This document shows, piece by piece, positions 1-6,358 of a stretch of 7,696 nucleotides of DNA. Position numbers and translations under genes: made by a program. Source of the DNA: an uncultured Clostridia bacterium (GTDB lineage Bacteria > Bacillota > Clostridia > Oscillospirales > Oscillospiraceae); the NCBI GenBank assembly GCA_945918315.1, contig CAMEIK010000050.1:1-7696 (forward strand). Direction: 5' to 3'. The notes under the pieces were generated by a model. It did not search any database. It had not been told where the DNA came from and saw nothing but the letters and a program-made list of their open reading frames with translations. The first letter of the stretch is position 1. Each line of letters begins with the position of its first letter.

Positions 1-428
1 ATCACATAGTCATCTCCGACTGTGTCATGCTCCATCAAATCCGCGATGGTAACACCATCCAGATAATCCCGAATCACCTTATCGAGGCCCTGCCACAAGG
101 GGAGGGTGCGGCAAAAGGAAGCCCGGGGACAGGTGTCGGCGTTGTGTTCCAGGCAGGAAACCGGGGCCAGGGATTCTTCGGTCAGACACAGAATGCTCCC
201 GACGGTGTACTGGTCCGGAGACTTTTTCAGACGATAGCCGCCGCCCTTGCCCCGGAGGCTTTCCAATACCCTTGCCTTGACCAGCATCCGAATGATGCTT
301 TCCAGGTATTTCTCGGAGATCTCCTGCCGCTGGGCAATGCCCTTGAGAGAAACAAATTCCTCCGTCTGATGCTCTGCAAGATCAACCATGACCCGCAGCG
401 CGTAACGCCCCTTTGTGGAAATCAGCAT
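1..428 (-). CDS. Rrf2-family transcriptional regulator, probably Fe-S sensing (3' end cut by window)
   Basis: This reverse-strand reading frame starts with ATG at 428 and stays open for 142 codons to the window edge, so the stop is not seen. A Shine-Dalgarno site (AAAGGGGG) lies 8 nt before the start. The N-terminus (MLISTKGRYALRVMVDLA) is the classic start of the Rrf2 winged-helix domain. Residues 28-67 hold the recognition helix and wing, with the hallmark RGKGGGYRL at 59-67. Cysteines 92, 100 and 106 form a CX7CX5C cluster in the place where IscR uses three cysteines to ligate a [2Fe-2S] cluster; IscR spacing is slightly different. Another cysteine is at 81. Family members run to about 130-165 residues, so little is missing. 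It is a dimeric DNA-binding repressor or activator by family. Whether it senses Fe-S status, cysteine or redox state is inferred. Its targets may lie beyond the left edge. Confidence 0.93.
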   Translation of the reverse strand, partial: MLISTKGRYALRVMVDLAEHQTEEFVSLKGIAQRQEISEKYLESIIRMLVKARVLESLRGKGGGYRLKKSPDQYTVGSILCLTEESLAPVSCLEHNADTCPRASFCRTLPLWQGLDKVIRDYLDGVTIADLMEHDTVGDDYV

Positions 429-510
429 GTAGAATACCCCCTTTTTATGAAGGCAGCACCGCGCAAATCGGCAGGGAAGCGAAATCCGCAGACAATAATG
501 TGGGGCGTTG

Positions 511-542
511 CCTTAAACCTATTATACAGCAAGGTTTATAGG
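511..542. promoter_or_regulatory. Candidate operator: inverted repeat over the Rrf2-gene promoter
   Basis: On the plus strand the arms are CCTTAAACCT (511-520) and AGGTTTATAGG (532-542), separated by 11 nt. The inner six bases of each arm (AAACCT/AGGTTT) are perfectly complementary, and the outer part matches with one inserted base. The repeat brackets the -10 box at 521-526. Rrf2 regulators bind dyad sequences of this general size and often repress their own gene, so autoregulation is a reasonable inference. The sequence is not a clear match to the known E. coli IscR consensus sites. Confidence 0.5.
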
Positions 543-549
543 GAATCAA
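521..549 (-). promoter_or_regulatory. Sigma-A-type promoter of the Rrf2 gene
   Basis: Read on the minus strand, TTGATT (544-549) and TATAAT (521-526) are separated by exactly 17 nt. The -10 box is a perfect consensus and the -35 box matches four of six positions. Transcription would start near 514, giving a leader of about 85 nt before the ATG at 428. Confidence 0.75.
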
Positions 550-659
550 GCCCCTTTACTGAGCGCATACCGGATTGTCAGGGCATGTATTGGGCCTGTG
601 AACCCATGGTACTATGGCGTAGCCCGTTGTCCGGTTTACCGATTCAGAATACAGTACCG

Positions 660-702
660 GCGGAAAGAAAATCGGCCAACTCCCATGAGAGCTGACCGAT
701 TT
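660..702 (-). terminator. Rho-independent terminator after yajC
   Basis: Bases 669-702 form an uninterrupted 15-bp stem (with a few G-T pairs) closed by a 4-base loop. On the minus strand it is followed by a T-rich tail (TTTTCTTT). It lies about 50 nt downstream of the yajC stop and so would end the queA-GNAT-tgt-yajC transcript before the Rrf2 gene. Confidence 0.85.
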
Positions 703-754
703 GTGTTTCATTTATTCCGTGCGACGGTTTCTATGGCAGAATTACCGCATGTCC

Positions 755-1138
755 TTATTTGGCCTTGCCGGCCTTCTTTTCCGCCTTAGCCTTAGCCTTG
801 GCTTCCTGCGCCTTCTTAGCCTGGGCCTTGGCGGCCTCGTCGGCGGTTTCGTTGGAGGAAATGGCCCACTTGGCCAGTTCAATACGAACCTGGTCAGCGC
901 CGGTCTCCAGAACGACCCGGTCTTCCTTCACATGGACCACGGTGCCGATAATGCCGCCGATGGTGGTGATCCGGTCTCCGGTCTTCACGGAGGAACGCAT
1001 TTCTTCGGCTTCCTTTTTCCGCTTGTTCTCAGGACGGATCAGCATGAAGTAGAAAACGGCAAGCATCAGCACCAGCATAATCACTGTGCTGCCCAGGCCG
1101 GCGCCGGGAGCGGCAGTAGTCGTCAGAAAATTCTGCAT
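755..1138 (-). CDS. yajC: Preprotein translocase subunit YajC
   Basis: The 127-residue product is a small single-pass inner-membrane protein that associates with SecDF and the SecYEG channel and helps protein export and membrane insertion. A short N-terminal segment is followed by one hydrophobic helix at about 17-34, then the family hallmark arginine-proline (35-36) and a basic stretch. A small cytoplasmic beta domain contains GDRITTIGGIIGTV at 54-67, typical of YajC. The last 30 or so residues are almost only Ala, Lys and Glu/Gln, a low-complexity charged tail probably helical and variable among homologues. The ATG has AAGGGG 8 nt upstream. It follows tgt by 82 nt, the usual neighbour order, but secD/secF do not follow: a terminator comes next. 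It has its own promoter in the gap after tgt as well as likely read-through from tgt. Confidence 0.95.
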   Translation of the reverse strand: MQNFLTTTAAPGAGLGSTVIMLVLMLAVFYFMLIRPENKRKKEAEEMRSSVKTGDRITTIGGIIGTVVHVKEDRVVLETGADQVRIELAKWAISSNETADEAAKAQAKKAQEAKAKAKAEKKAGKAK

Positions 1139-1170
1139 TGGAAAAACCCCTTTTTTGTTTGATATGGTCT

Positions 1171-1198
1171 ATTATATCATCCCGCCGGGAAATTGCAA
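1171..1198 (-). promoter_or_regulatory. Promoter directly upstream of yajC
   Basis: On the minus strand, TTGCAA (1193-1198) and a perfect TATAAT (1171-1176) are 16 nt apart, and a TG dinucleotide one base before the -10 box makes it an extended -10 element. It lies in the 82-nt gap between tgt and yajC and would let yajC be made independently of the queuosine genes. Confidence 0.7.
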
Positions 1199-1220
1199 GA
1201 AGTATTTCTCCTGTGAATCC

Positions 1221-2351
1221 CTATATTCTTCTTCCCAGCTTCTCGGAGTATTCTCTGCGGAATTCATAGAAGCGGCCCTCGTCCAGGGCATCCCGGATGC
1301 GCTGCATGAGATTATTATAGAAATACAGGTTGTGCATTACGCTCAGCCGCATGGCAAGTATTTCCTCGGCCGCAAACAGATGCCGCAGATAGGCCCGGGA
1401 ATAGCGGCGGCACACCGGGCAGTCACACTGGGGGTCGATGGGCCGCTGGTCAAGCTGGTATTTGGCGTTTTTCAGATTGATGGCGCCCTCCCAGGTGAAG
1501 AGCCTGGCGTGGCGGGCGTTCCGGGCAGGCATGACGCAGTCAAAGAAATCCACCCCCCGGGCAACACCCTCAATAATATTGCTTGGCGTTCCCACACCCA
1601 TCAGATACCGGGGACGGTCCTGGGGCATAAAGGGTTCTACTGCCTCAATTATGTCGTACATCTCCTGGGTGCTCTCGCCCACAGCCAGTCCGCCGATGGC
1701 GTAGCCCGGCAGGTCCAGCTCCCGGATTTTTTTCATGTGCTCCACCCGGATGTCAGCATAGGTGCCGCCCTGGTTGATGCCCCACAGCTGCTGGGTGGGG
1801 GTGACGGTCCCCGGAAGGGCGTTGAGCCGCGCGTTTTCCGCTTTGCAACGGACAAGCCACCGATAGGTCCGCTCAGTGCTCTTTTGCACATAGTCCCGGG
1901 GCGCGGGGTTTTCGATGCATTCGTCAAAGGCCATGCAGATGTCCGAGCCCAGATTGGACTGGATCTGCATGCTTTCCTCCGGTCCCATGAAAATCCGGCG
2001 GCCGTCAATATGGGAGGCAAAATACACGCCCTCCTCCTTGATCCGCCGCAGGGACGCCAGGGAGAACACCTGAAAGCCGCCGGAGTCCGTAAGAATGGGG
2101 CCGTCCCAGGTCATGAATTTGTGCAGACCGCCCATTTCCCGGACCAGGGTATCCGTGGGCCGCAGATGGAGGTGGTAGGTGTTGGACAGCTCCACCTGAC
2201 AGCCAATATCCTTCAGGTCCTTGGCGCTGAGGGCGCCTTTGATGGCTCCCTGGGTGCCCACGTTCATGAATACCGGGGTCTGCACGGTGCCGTGGGCGCA
2301 GGTAAATACGCCCCGGCGGGCTCTGCCTTCCGTTTTTTTCAGTTCAAACAT
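1221..2351 (-). CDS. tgt: tRNA-guanine transglycosylase (queuosine pathway)
   Basis: The 376-residue enzyme exchanges the wobble guanine (position 34) of GUN-anticodon tRNAs for preQ1 in the cytoplasm. It has the full length of bacterial Tgt. The base-binding aspartate is D89 in TDSGGFQ (88-94), a further pocket aspartate is D143, and the catalytic nucleophile is D271 in FFDCVMPARNAR (269-280). GGLAVGE (220-226) is the bacterial substrate-pocket loop associated with preQ1 rather than queuine use. The zinc site is C309, C311, C314 and H340. The loop after the nucleophile reads PARNARHAR where the E. coli protein has PTRNARNGH; the two arginines that read the anticodon are kept. The ATG has GAGGT 6 nt upstream and begins 3 nt after the acetyltransferase stop, suggesting translational coupling. 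queA two genes upstream performs the next step. Confidence 0.98.
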   Translation of the reverse strand: MFELKKTEGRARRGVFTCAHGTVQTPVFMNVGTQGAIKGALSAKDLKDIGCQVELSNTYHLHLRPTDTLVREMGGLHKFMTWDGPILTDSGGFQVFSLASLRRIKEEGVYFASHIDGRRIFMGPEESMQIQSNLGSDICMAFDECIENPAPRDYVQKSTERTYRWLVRCKAENARLNALPGTVTPTQQLWGINQGGTYADIRVEHMKKIRELDLPGYAIGGLAVGESTQEMYDIIEAVEPFMPQDRPRYLMGVGTPSNIIEGVARGVDFFDCVMPARNARHARLFTWEGAINLKNAKYQLDQRPIDPQCDCPVCRRYSRAYLRHLFAAEEILAMRLSVMHNLYFYNNLMQRIRDALDEGRFYEFRREYSEKLGRRI

Positions 2352-2354
2352 AGA

Positions 2355-2915
2355 TTACCTCACTTTTTGGGGGTTATAGAGAATATACAGCTTCACCCGC
2401 TCCGACGTGCCCATGCGGGTTTCAAAATCATACTCCGTCAGAAAGTGAAATCCGCATTTTTCAATCACTCTGCGGGACTGATTGTTTCGTACAAAATGTC
2501 CGCAGGTCAGATAGTCAAAACCCAGCACAGAAAAGCAATAGTCAATGACCGCGTTTACGGCTTCCGGCATGAGCCCCCGGCCCCAGAAATCCTTGCTGAG
2601 CACATAACCGATTTCCCGGCCCAGCAATTCCTCAGGAATACCGACATTTCTTCCCTGGGTTTCCAGGCCAAGAGAGCCAATGACCTTACCGCTGCCTTTC
2701 AACTCCAGAGCAAAGGTCTTCTTCTCAAGGATAAAGGAGTCCAGGATTGCCTGGGATTTTTCCATGGATGCATGGGGCTGCCACCCGGCCATCTGCCCCA
2801 CGCCGTCCACCCGGGCGTATTCATAAAAATCCTCCAGATCCTCCTGACGCCAGGGGCGCAGGATCAGCCGGTCTGTTTCTATTCGGATATTTGTCACATC
2901 CACAGGTGCGTTCAT
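2355..2915 (-). CDS. GNAT-family N-acetyltransferase (RimJ/RimL-like) within the queA-tgt operon
   Basis: The 186-residue product opens with RIETDRLILRPW (11-22), the standard entry of RimJ/RimL-type GNAT enzymes. The acetyl-CoA binding motif A lies at about 101-119, with the pyrophosphate loop in FWGRGLMPEA (110-119). The closing segment NNQSRRVIEKCGF (144-156) contains the conserved Asn and the CGF ending typical of the family. The enzyme should transfer an acetyl group from acetyl-CoA to an amine; these proteins act on protein N-termini, antibiotics or small molecules, and the substrate cannot be read here. I place the start at the ATG at 2915, with GAGG 8 nt upstream that overlaps the queA stop. 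An in-frame ATG at 2945 would add 10 residues that do not look like the family and would overlap queA, though it has a GGAG of its own. It is 10 nt after queA and 3 nt before tgt. Confidence 0.92.
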   Translation of the reverse strand: MNAPVDVTNIRIETDRLILRPWRQEDLEDFYEYARVDGVGQMAGWQPHASMEKSQAILDSFILEKKTFALELKGSGKVIGSLGLETQGRNVGIPEELLGREIGYVLSKDFWGRGLMPEAVNAVIDYCFSVLGFDYLTCGHFVRNNQSRRVIEKCGFHFLTEYDFETRMGTSERVKLYILYNPQKVR

Positions 2916-2925
2916 AGTCTTTTCC

Positions 2926-3948
2926 TCACTGAATAAACATGGCATCTCCGAAGGAGAAGAAGCGGTAGCGTTCTTTTACGGCTTCGGCATACGCGTTCAG
3001 CACGTGCTCGCGTCCGGCGAAGGCGGAAACCAGCATGACAAGGGTGCTTTCCGGCAGGTGGAAATTGGTAATAAGGGCGTCCATGGCCCGGAAGCGGTAG
3101 CCGGGGTAGATGAAGATCTCCGTCCATTTGGAGCCTGCCCGAAAGGATCCGTCCTCCAGAACCAGGGATTCCAGGGTGCGGCAGGAGGTGGTGCCCACAC
3201 AGACAATCCGCCCGCCGTTCTTCCTTGTCTCATTCAGAATCCGGGCGGTTTTCTCGTTCATCATGCACAGCTCCGCGTGCATATGATGCTCCGTAATTTC
3301 CTCCGCCTTCACCGGGCGGAAGGTGCCAAGACCCACATGCAGGGTGACAAACGCCGTTCTTACTCCCTTGGCCCGGATTTTATCCAGCAGCTCCGGGGTA
3401 AAATGCAGTCCGGCTGTGGGGGCGGCGGCAGAACCTACCTCCCGGGAATACACGGTCTGATACCGCTCCCGGTCGGAAAGTTCCGCCTTGATGTAAGGGG
3501 GCAGGGGCATTTTGCCCAGCTTGTCCAGAATCTCCAGGAAAATCCCCTCGTAGTGAAATTCCACAATCCGGTTCCCGTCCTCCTGGACTCCCCGGACTGT
3601 GGCGGTCAGCTCCCCGTCTCCAAAGGTGACCGTACTTCCCGGCTGCATTTTCCTGCCGGGCTTTACCAGGCATTCCCACCGCTTGTCTCCCAGGTCCCGC
3701 AGAAGCAGAACCTCGATTACGCCGCCGCTGGGCCGGTGACCCAGAAGCCGGGCAGGGAGTACCCGGGAATCATTCATCACCAGACAGTCTCCGGGATTCA
3801 GGTAGTGGATAATATCATAAAAATGATCGTGGGAAATCGCCCCGCTTTGCCGGTCCAGCACCATCAGACGGGAAGCATCCCGCCGTTCCAGGGGGGTCTG
3901 GGCAATCAGCTCCGGGGGCAGCTCATAGTAAAAATCATGGGTCTTCAC
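2926..3948 (-). CDS. queA: S-adenosylmethionine:tRNA ribosyltransferase-isomerase QueA
   Basis: This 340-residue enzyme transfers and isomerises the ribosyl group of S-adenosylmethionine onto preQ1 in tRNA, giving epoxyqueuosine. All family blocks are visible: [10 protein letters not shown] (59-68), GKMPLPPYI (145-153), [13 protein letters not shown] (172-184), [10 protein letters not shown] (204-213), the HHMHAE block (221-226), then [21 protein letters not shown] and the C-terminal [10 protein letters not shown]. The length is normal. The start codon is GTG at 3948, with GGAGG 8 nt upstream; no in-frame ATG lies close by. It is first in the minus-strand operon, with a promoter about 30-60 nt upstream, and is divergent from dapA. 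The final step to queuosine (QueG or QueH) and the preQ1 synthesis genes are not in this window. Confidence 0.98.
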   Translation of the reverse strand: MKTHDFYYELPPELIAQTPLERRDASRLMVLDRQSGAISHDHFYDIIHYLNPGDCLVMNDSRVLPARLLGHRPSGGVIEVLLLRDLGDKRWECLVKPGRKMQPGSTVTFGDGELTATVRGVQEDGNRIVEFHYEGIFLEILDKLGKMPLPPYIKAELSDRERYQTVYSREVGSAAAPTAGLHFTPELLDKIRAKGVRTAFVTLHVGLGTFRPVKAEEITEHHMHAELCMMNEKTARILNETRKNGGRIVCVGTTSCRTLESLVLEDGSFRAGSKWTEIFIYPGYRFRAMDALITNFHLPESTLVMLVSAFAGREHVLNAYAEAVKERYRFFSFGDAMFIQ

Positions 3949-3977
3949 ACCGCATTCCTCCGCATTTTAGTCTTTTC

Positions 3978-4006
3978 AGTATACTCGATTTCCCGGGAAA
4001 AAGCAA
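3978..4006 (-). promoter_or_regulatory. Promoter of the queA operon
   Basis: On the minus strand, TTGCTT (4001-4006) and TATACT (3978-3983) are 17 nt apart. Transcription would begin near 3971, leaving a leader of about 23 nt that includes the GGAGG of queA. The -10 sequence lies in a short palindrome (AGTATACT), but no matching -35 is seen for the opposite direction. Confidence 0.7.
3989..4000. repeat. 12-bp perfect palindrome in the queA promoter spacer
   Basis: TTTCCCGGGAAA is a perfect inverted repeat that fills most of the 17-nt spacer between the -35 and -10 boxes of the queA promoter. Its position would suit a repressor site, but a GC-rich palindrome of this length can arise by chance and no known factor is recognised. 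Confidence 0.45.
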
Positions 4007-4055
4007 CAGACAAAAGTGGTCCGGGATGCATAGACTGGCGTGGAGGTATCAGCCT

Positions 4056-4931
4056 ATGAAAAAACCTGTTTTTACCGGGGCATGCACTGCCCTGGTCACT
4101 CCTTTTCTGGGAGAAGCCGTCAACTACCCCATGCTGGAGCAGCTCCTGCGCCGGCAGCTGGAGGCGGGAATCCGGGCGATTGTCCTGTGCGGCACCACCG
4201 GGGAATCCGCCACCCTTTCCGACGCGGAAAAGCTTGCCATCATCCGAAGAGCCCGGGCCTTTCTCAGGGACCGGTGTACCGTGATTGCCGGAACCGGCTC
4301 CAATGACACGGAGCACGCGGTCAGCCTGAGCCGTCTTGCCCAGGAGGCCGGAGCGGATGCCCTGCTTGTGGTAACACCTTACTACAACAAAGCCACGCCG
4401 GAGGGCCTCGTTGTCCATTATACGGCCATCGCCGCCGCGGTACATATCCCTGTGATTGTGTATAATGTGCCCTCCCGTACCGGGGTGGATATGCCTGTGG
4501 AGGTGTGCCGGGAGCTTGCGAAAATACCCAATATCGCGGGAATCAAGGAAGCCTCTCCGGATATCTCCAAAATTGCCCGGCTCCGGGCGGAGTGCCCGCC
4601 GGAATTTACCATCTGGAGCGGCAACGATGACCAGGCCACCGCGGTTATGGCCCTGGGCGGGGCGGGGATCATTTCCGTCGTTTCCAACCTTTTCCCCGAG
4701 GAAGTGCAGTCCATGGCCATGGCGGCTCTGGACGGAGACTTTGACACGGCATCGGACTTGCAGCTGAAGCTGCTTCCTCTGATCCGGGCGCTGTTCCGGG
4801 AAGTCAATCCCATTCCGGTGAAAGCCGCCATGAAGCGCCTGGGCTATGACTGCGGCAGCTGCCGCCTGCCTCTGACACCCCCCTCCCGGGAAACGGCAGA
4901 AATTCTGAAAAAGCTGTTGCCGGAAGATTGA
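4056..4931 (+). CDS. dapA: 4-hydroxy-tetrahydrodipicolinate synthase
   Basis: The 291-residue TIM-barrel aldolase condenses pyruvate with aspartate semialdehyde, the first committed step to diaminopimelate and lysine. The Schiff-base lysine is K164 in GIKEAS (162-167). The proton-relay residues T47 (CGTTGES, 45-51), Y110 (TPYYNK, 107-112) and Y136 are present, and R141 in NVPSRTG (137-143) binds the substrate carboxylate. These equal E. coli T44, Y107, Y133, R138 and K161. Of the E. coli lysine-feedback residues, those matching H53, H56 and E84 are replaced (D56, K59, H87), so weak or absent lysine inhibition is inferred. The ATG at 4056 is chosen over an upstream ATG at 4026 because GGAGGT lies 8 nt before it and the family begins with this MKKPVFTG segment. 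No convincing promoter is seen for it. A related lyase of the same superfamily is possible but less likely. Confidence 0.95.
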   Translation: MKKPVFTGACTALVTPFLGEAVNYPMLEQLLRRQLEAGIRAIVLCGTTGESATLSDAEKLAIIRRARAFLRDRCTVIAGTGSNDTEHAVSLSRLAQEAGADALLVVTPYYNKATPEGLVVHYTAIAAAVHIPVIVYNVPSRTGVDMPVEVCRELAKIPNIAGIKEASPDISKIARLRAECPPEFTIWSGNDDQATAVMALGGAGIISVVSNLFPEEVQSMAMAALDGDFDTASDLQLKLLPLIRALFREVNPIPVKAAMKRLGYDCGSCRLPLTPPSRETAEILKKLLPED

Positions 4932-4972
4932 TTTGGTGATATAGTGGGGAAAAGATACAAAAGAGGTGCGTT

Positions 4973-6223
4973 ATGAAATATATACTCATTGGCGCGGGCT
5001 CCCGGGGTATGACCTACGGCGCCTGGGCGGCGGAACACGGAATCGAAATCGCGGCAGTGGCGGAGAAACGGCCCGACCGGCTGGCGGACGCGGGGCAGAA
5101 GCTGAAGGTTCCCGAGAATATGCGTTTTTCCGACGGCCTGGCCCTTCTGTCCCTGGGGAAAATCGCCGACGCTGCCATTATTGCCACCATGGACCGGGAC
5201 CACTTCGCCCACACCATGGCTGCCCTGGACTGCGGCTATGATATTCTCCTGGAAAAACCCATCTCCCCGGACCCCCGGGAGTGCGTTGCCATTGAGGAAA
5301 AGGCCAACACTCTGGGCAGGCGGATCACCGTTTGCCATGTGCTGCGCTATACCAACTTCTTCGGTACCCTGAAGCAGATTCTGGACGGGGGAGAGCTGGG
5401 GAAAATTGTTGCCATCAAGCATTCGGAAAACATCGGCAATTACCATATGGCCCACTCCTTTGTCCGGGGCAACTGGCGCAATGACCGTCTGTCCAGCCCC
5501 ATCATCCTGCAAAAGAGCTGCCATGACCTGGATATTCTGCTGTGGCTCACCGGCTCCCACTGCACCAAGGTTTCCGCTTTCGGCGGGCTAAGTTTTTTCC
5601 GCCCGGAAAACGCGCCCCAGGGGGCAGGGGAGCGGTGCTGTGACTGCCCTGCCGCGGATACGTGCCGCTTTAACGCCTACCGGGTCTATACGCCCCTTCT
5701 GGGCCAGTGGCCGGCGGATGTGGTGTGTTTGGAACAGACCCCGGAAGCCCTGGAGAAAGCCCTGCGCTCCGGCCCCTACGGACGCTGTGTCTACCGGTGC
5801 GACAACAATGTCTGCGACCATATGAGTATGATCCTGGAATTTGAAAACGGTGTGACCGCCACCTTCTCCCTCACCGCCCAGACCAACGCCGTCCACAGGA
5901 ATCTGCATATTATGTGCGAGGACGGAGAGATTGAGGCCGACGACGGAAAGCGGCAGATTGTGGTCACAAAATTTGCCGCCAGCCCGGCAGAAAGCTTTGA
6001 TTCCCGGGTTATCAACGTCCGCACCGGTCCCAGCGGCCATGGCGGGGGAGATGCCGGGATTATGGAAGATTTTACCGAGGGACTTCAAAACCCGGACAGG
6101 GAATCCCGCAGCTCCATTTCCCGCAGTGTGGAGAGCCATCTCATGGCCTGCGCTCTGGAGCAGTCCCGTCTTACGGGAAAGACGGTGGATATGGCAGCCT
6201 TCCGGGCGTCTCTTCTGGAATAA
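4973..6223 (+). CDS. Gfo/Idh/MocA-family NAD(P)-dependent oxidoreductase with cysteine-rich insertion
   Basis: The 416-residue product begins with a Rossmann nucleotide-binding fold (YILIGAGSRG, 3-12) and has the family's EKP motif (94-96), where the lysine helps catalysis. The second conserved block, KSCHDLDILLWL (181-192), carries the H and D residues of the sugar-binding site. Between about 220 and 283 there is a cysteine-rich insertion: C222, C223, C225 and C231, followed by C272, C276 and C281-D-H283 in GRCVYRCDNNVCDH. The pattern looks like a metal (zinc) site and occurs in a subgroup of these enzymes. The family oxidises or reduces sugars, inositols and similar polyols; the substrate here cannot be told. 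The ATG has GAGGT 5 nt upstream. It lies 41 nt after dapA with no terminator between, so the two are probably co-transcribed, though it is not the dapB reductase of the lysine pathway. Confidence 0.93.
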   Translation: MKYILIGAGSRGMTYGAWAAEHGIEIAAVAEKRPDRLADAGQKLKVPENMRFSDGLALLSLGKIADAAIIATMDRDHFAHTMAALDCGYDILLEKPISPDPRECVAIEEKANTLGRRITVCHVLRYTNFFGTLKQILDGGELGKIVAIKHSENIGNYHMAHSFVRGNWRNDRLSSPIILQKSCHDLDILLWLTGSHCTKVSAFGGLSFFRPENAPQGAGERCCDCPAADTCRFNAYRVYTPLLGQWPADVVCLEQTPEALEKALRSGPYGRCVYRCDNNVCDHMSMILEFENGVTATFSLTAQTNAVHRNLHIMCEDGEIEADDGKRQIVVTKFAASPAESFDSRVINVRTGPSGHGGGDAGIMEDFTEGLQNPDRESRSSISRSVESHLMACALEQSRLTGKTVDMAAFRASLLE

Positions 6224-6236
6224 GAACAGCATTCCG

Positions 6237-6264
6237 CCCCCGCGCGTCAATCGCGCGGGGGTTT
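6237..6264 (+). terminator. GC-rich hairpin after the oxidoreductase gene
   Basis: A perfect 10-bp stem (CCCCCGCGCG at 6237-6246 paired with 6252-6261) closes on a 5-base loop, 13 nt after the stop codon. Only three T residues follow, so it is a strong hairpin with a weak U-tract. Its position at the end of the dapA-oxidoreductase unit, followed by a new promoter, supports a terminator. Confidence 0.7.
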
Positions 6265-6304
6265 GCAGCGCTTGACCGCAGTGGTTTCGTAAGGAATTCT
6301 TTTG

Positions 6305-6333
6305 TTGTCTTTCCCTGTTTTCTCTGCTATAAT
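6305..6333 (+). promoter_or_regulatory. Promoter of the HAD hydrolase gene
   Basis: TTGTCT (6305-6310) and a perfect TATAAT (6328-6333) are separated by 17 nt. The predicted transcript start near 6340 is about 19 nt before the ATG at 6359, and it excludes the in-frame ATG at 6302. Confidence 0.8.
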
Positions 6334-6358
6334 GGGGAAAACGCATTGGGAGGCGACT

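Larger units (their letters stand above)
429..754. other. Non-coding region between yajC and the Rrf2 gene
   Basis: These 326 bases hold three recognisable elements for minus-strand transcription: the yajC-side terminator hairpin (669-702), the promoter of the Rrf2 gene (521-549) with an overlapping inverted repeat, and a leader of roughly 85 nt from the predicted transcript start to the ATG at 428. The part from 550 to 660 shows nothing I can name. The open frames on the plus strand here have no recognisable protein signature, and the longest one is the antisense of the Rrf2 gene. Confidence 0.7.

Noticed and set aside
27..695. A 222-codon open frame on the plus strand at the left edge
   Set aside because: Its first two thirds are antisense to the Rrf2 gene and the rest covers that gene's promoter; no family signature.
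1139..1220. Possible small RNA or riboswitch between tgt and yajC
   Set aside because: The gap is only 82 nt and is accounted for by a promoter and the yajC ribosome site; no stable structure was seen.
1086..2936. A 616-codon open frame on the plus strand
   Set aside because: It lies opposite tgt and the acetyltransferase gene, has no recognisable domain and is a product of GC-rich codon bias; the minus-strand genes have full family signatures.
3980..3985. TATACT on the plus strand as a dapA -10 box
   Set aside because: It is the palindromic counterpart of the queA -10 box and has no acceptable -35 sequence 16-18 nt upstream.
4026..4055. Ten-residue N-terminal extension of DapA from ATG 4026
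   Set aside because: No ribosome site precedes it, and the family begins at the MKKPVFTG segment, which has a well-spaced GGAGGT.
3004..4059. A 351-codon open frame on the plus strand
   Set aside because: It is antisense to queA, which is unmistakable, and runs into the start of dapA in another frame.
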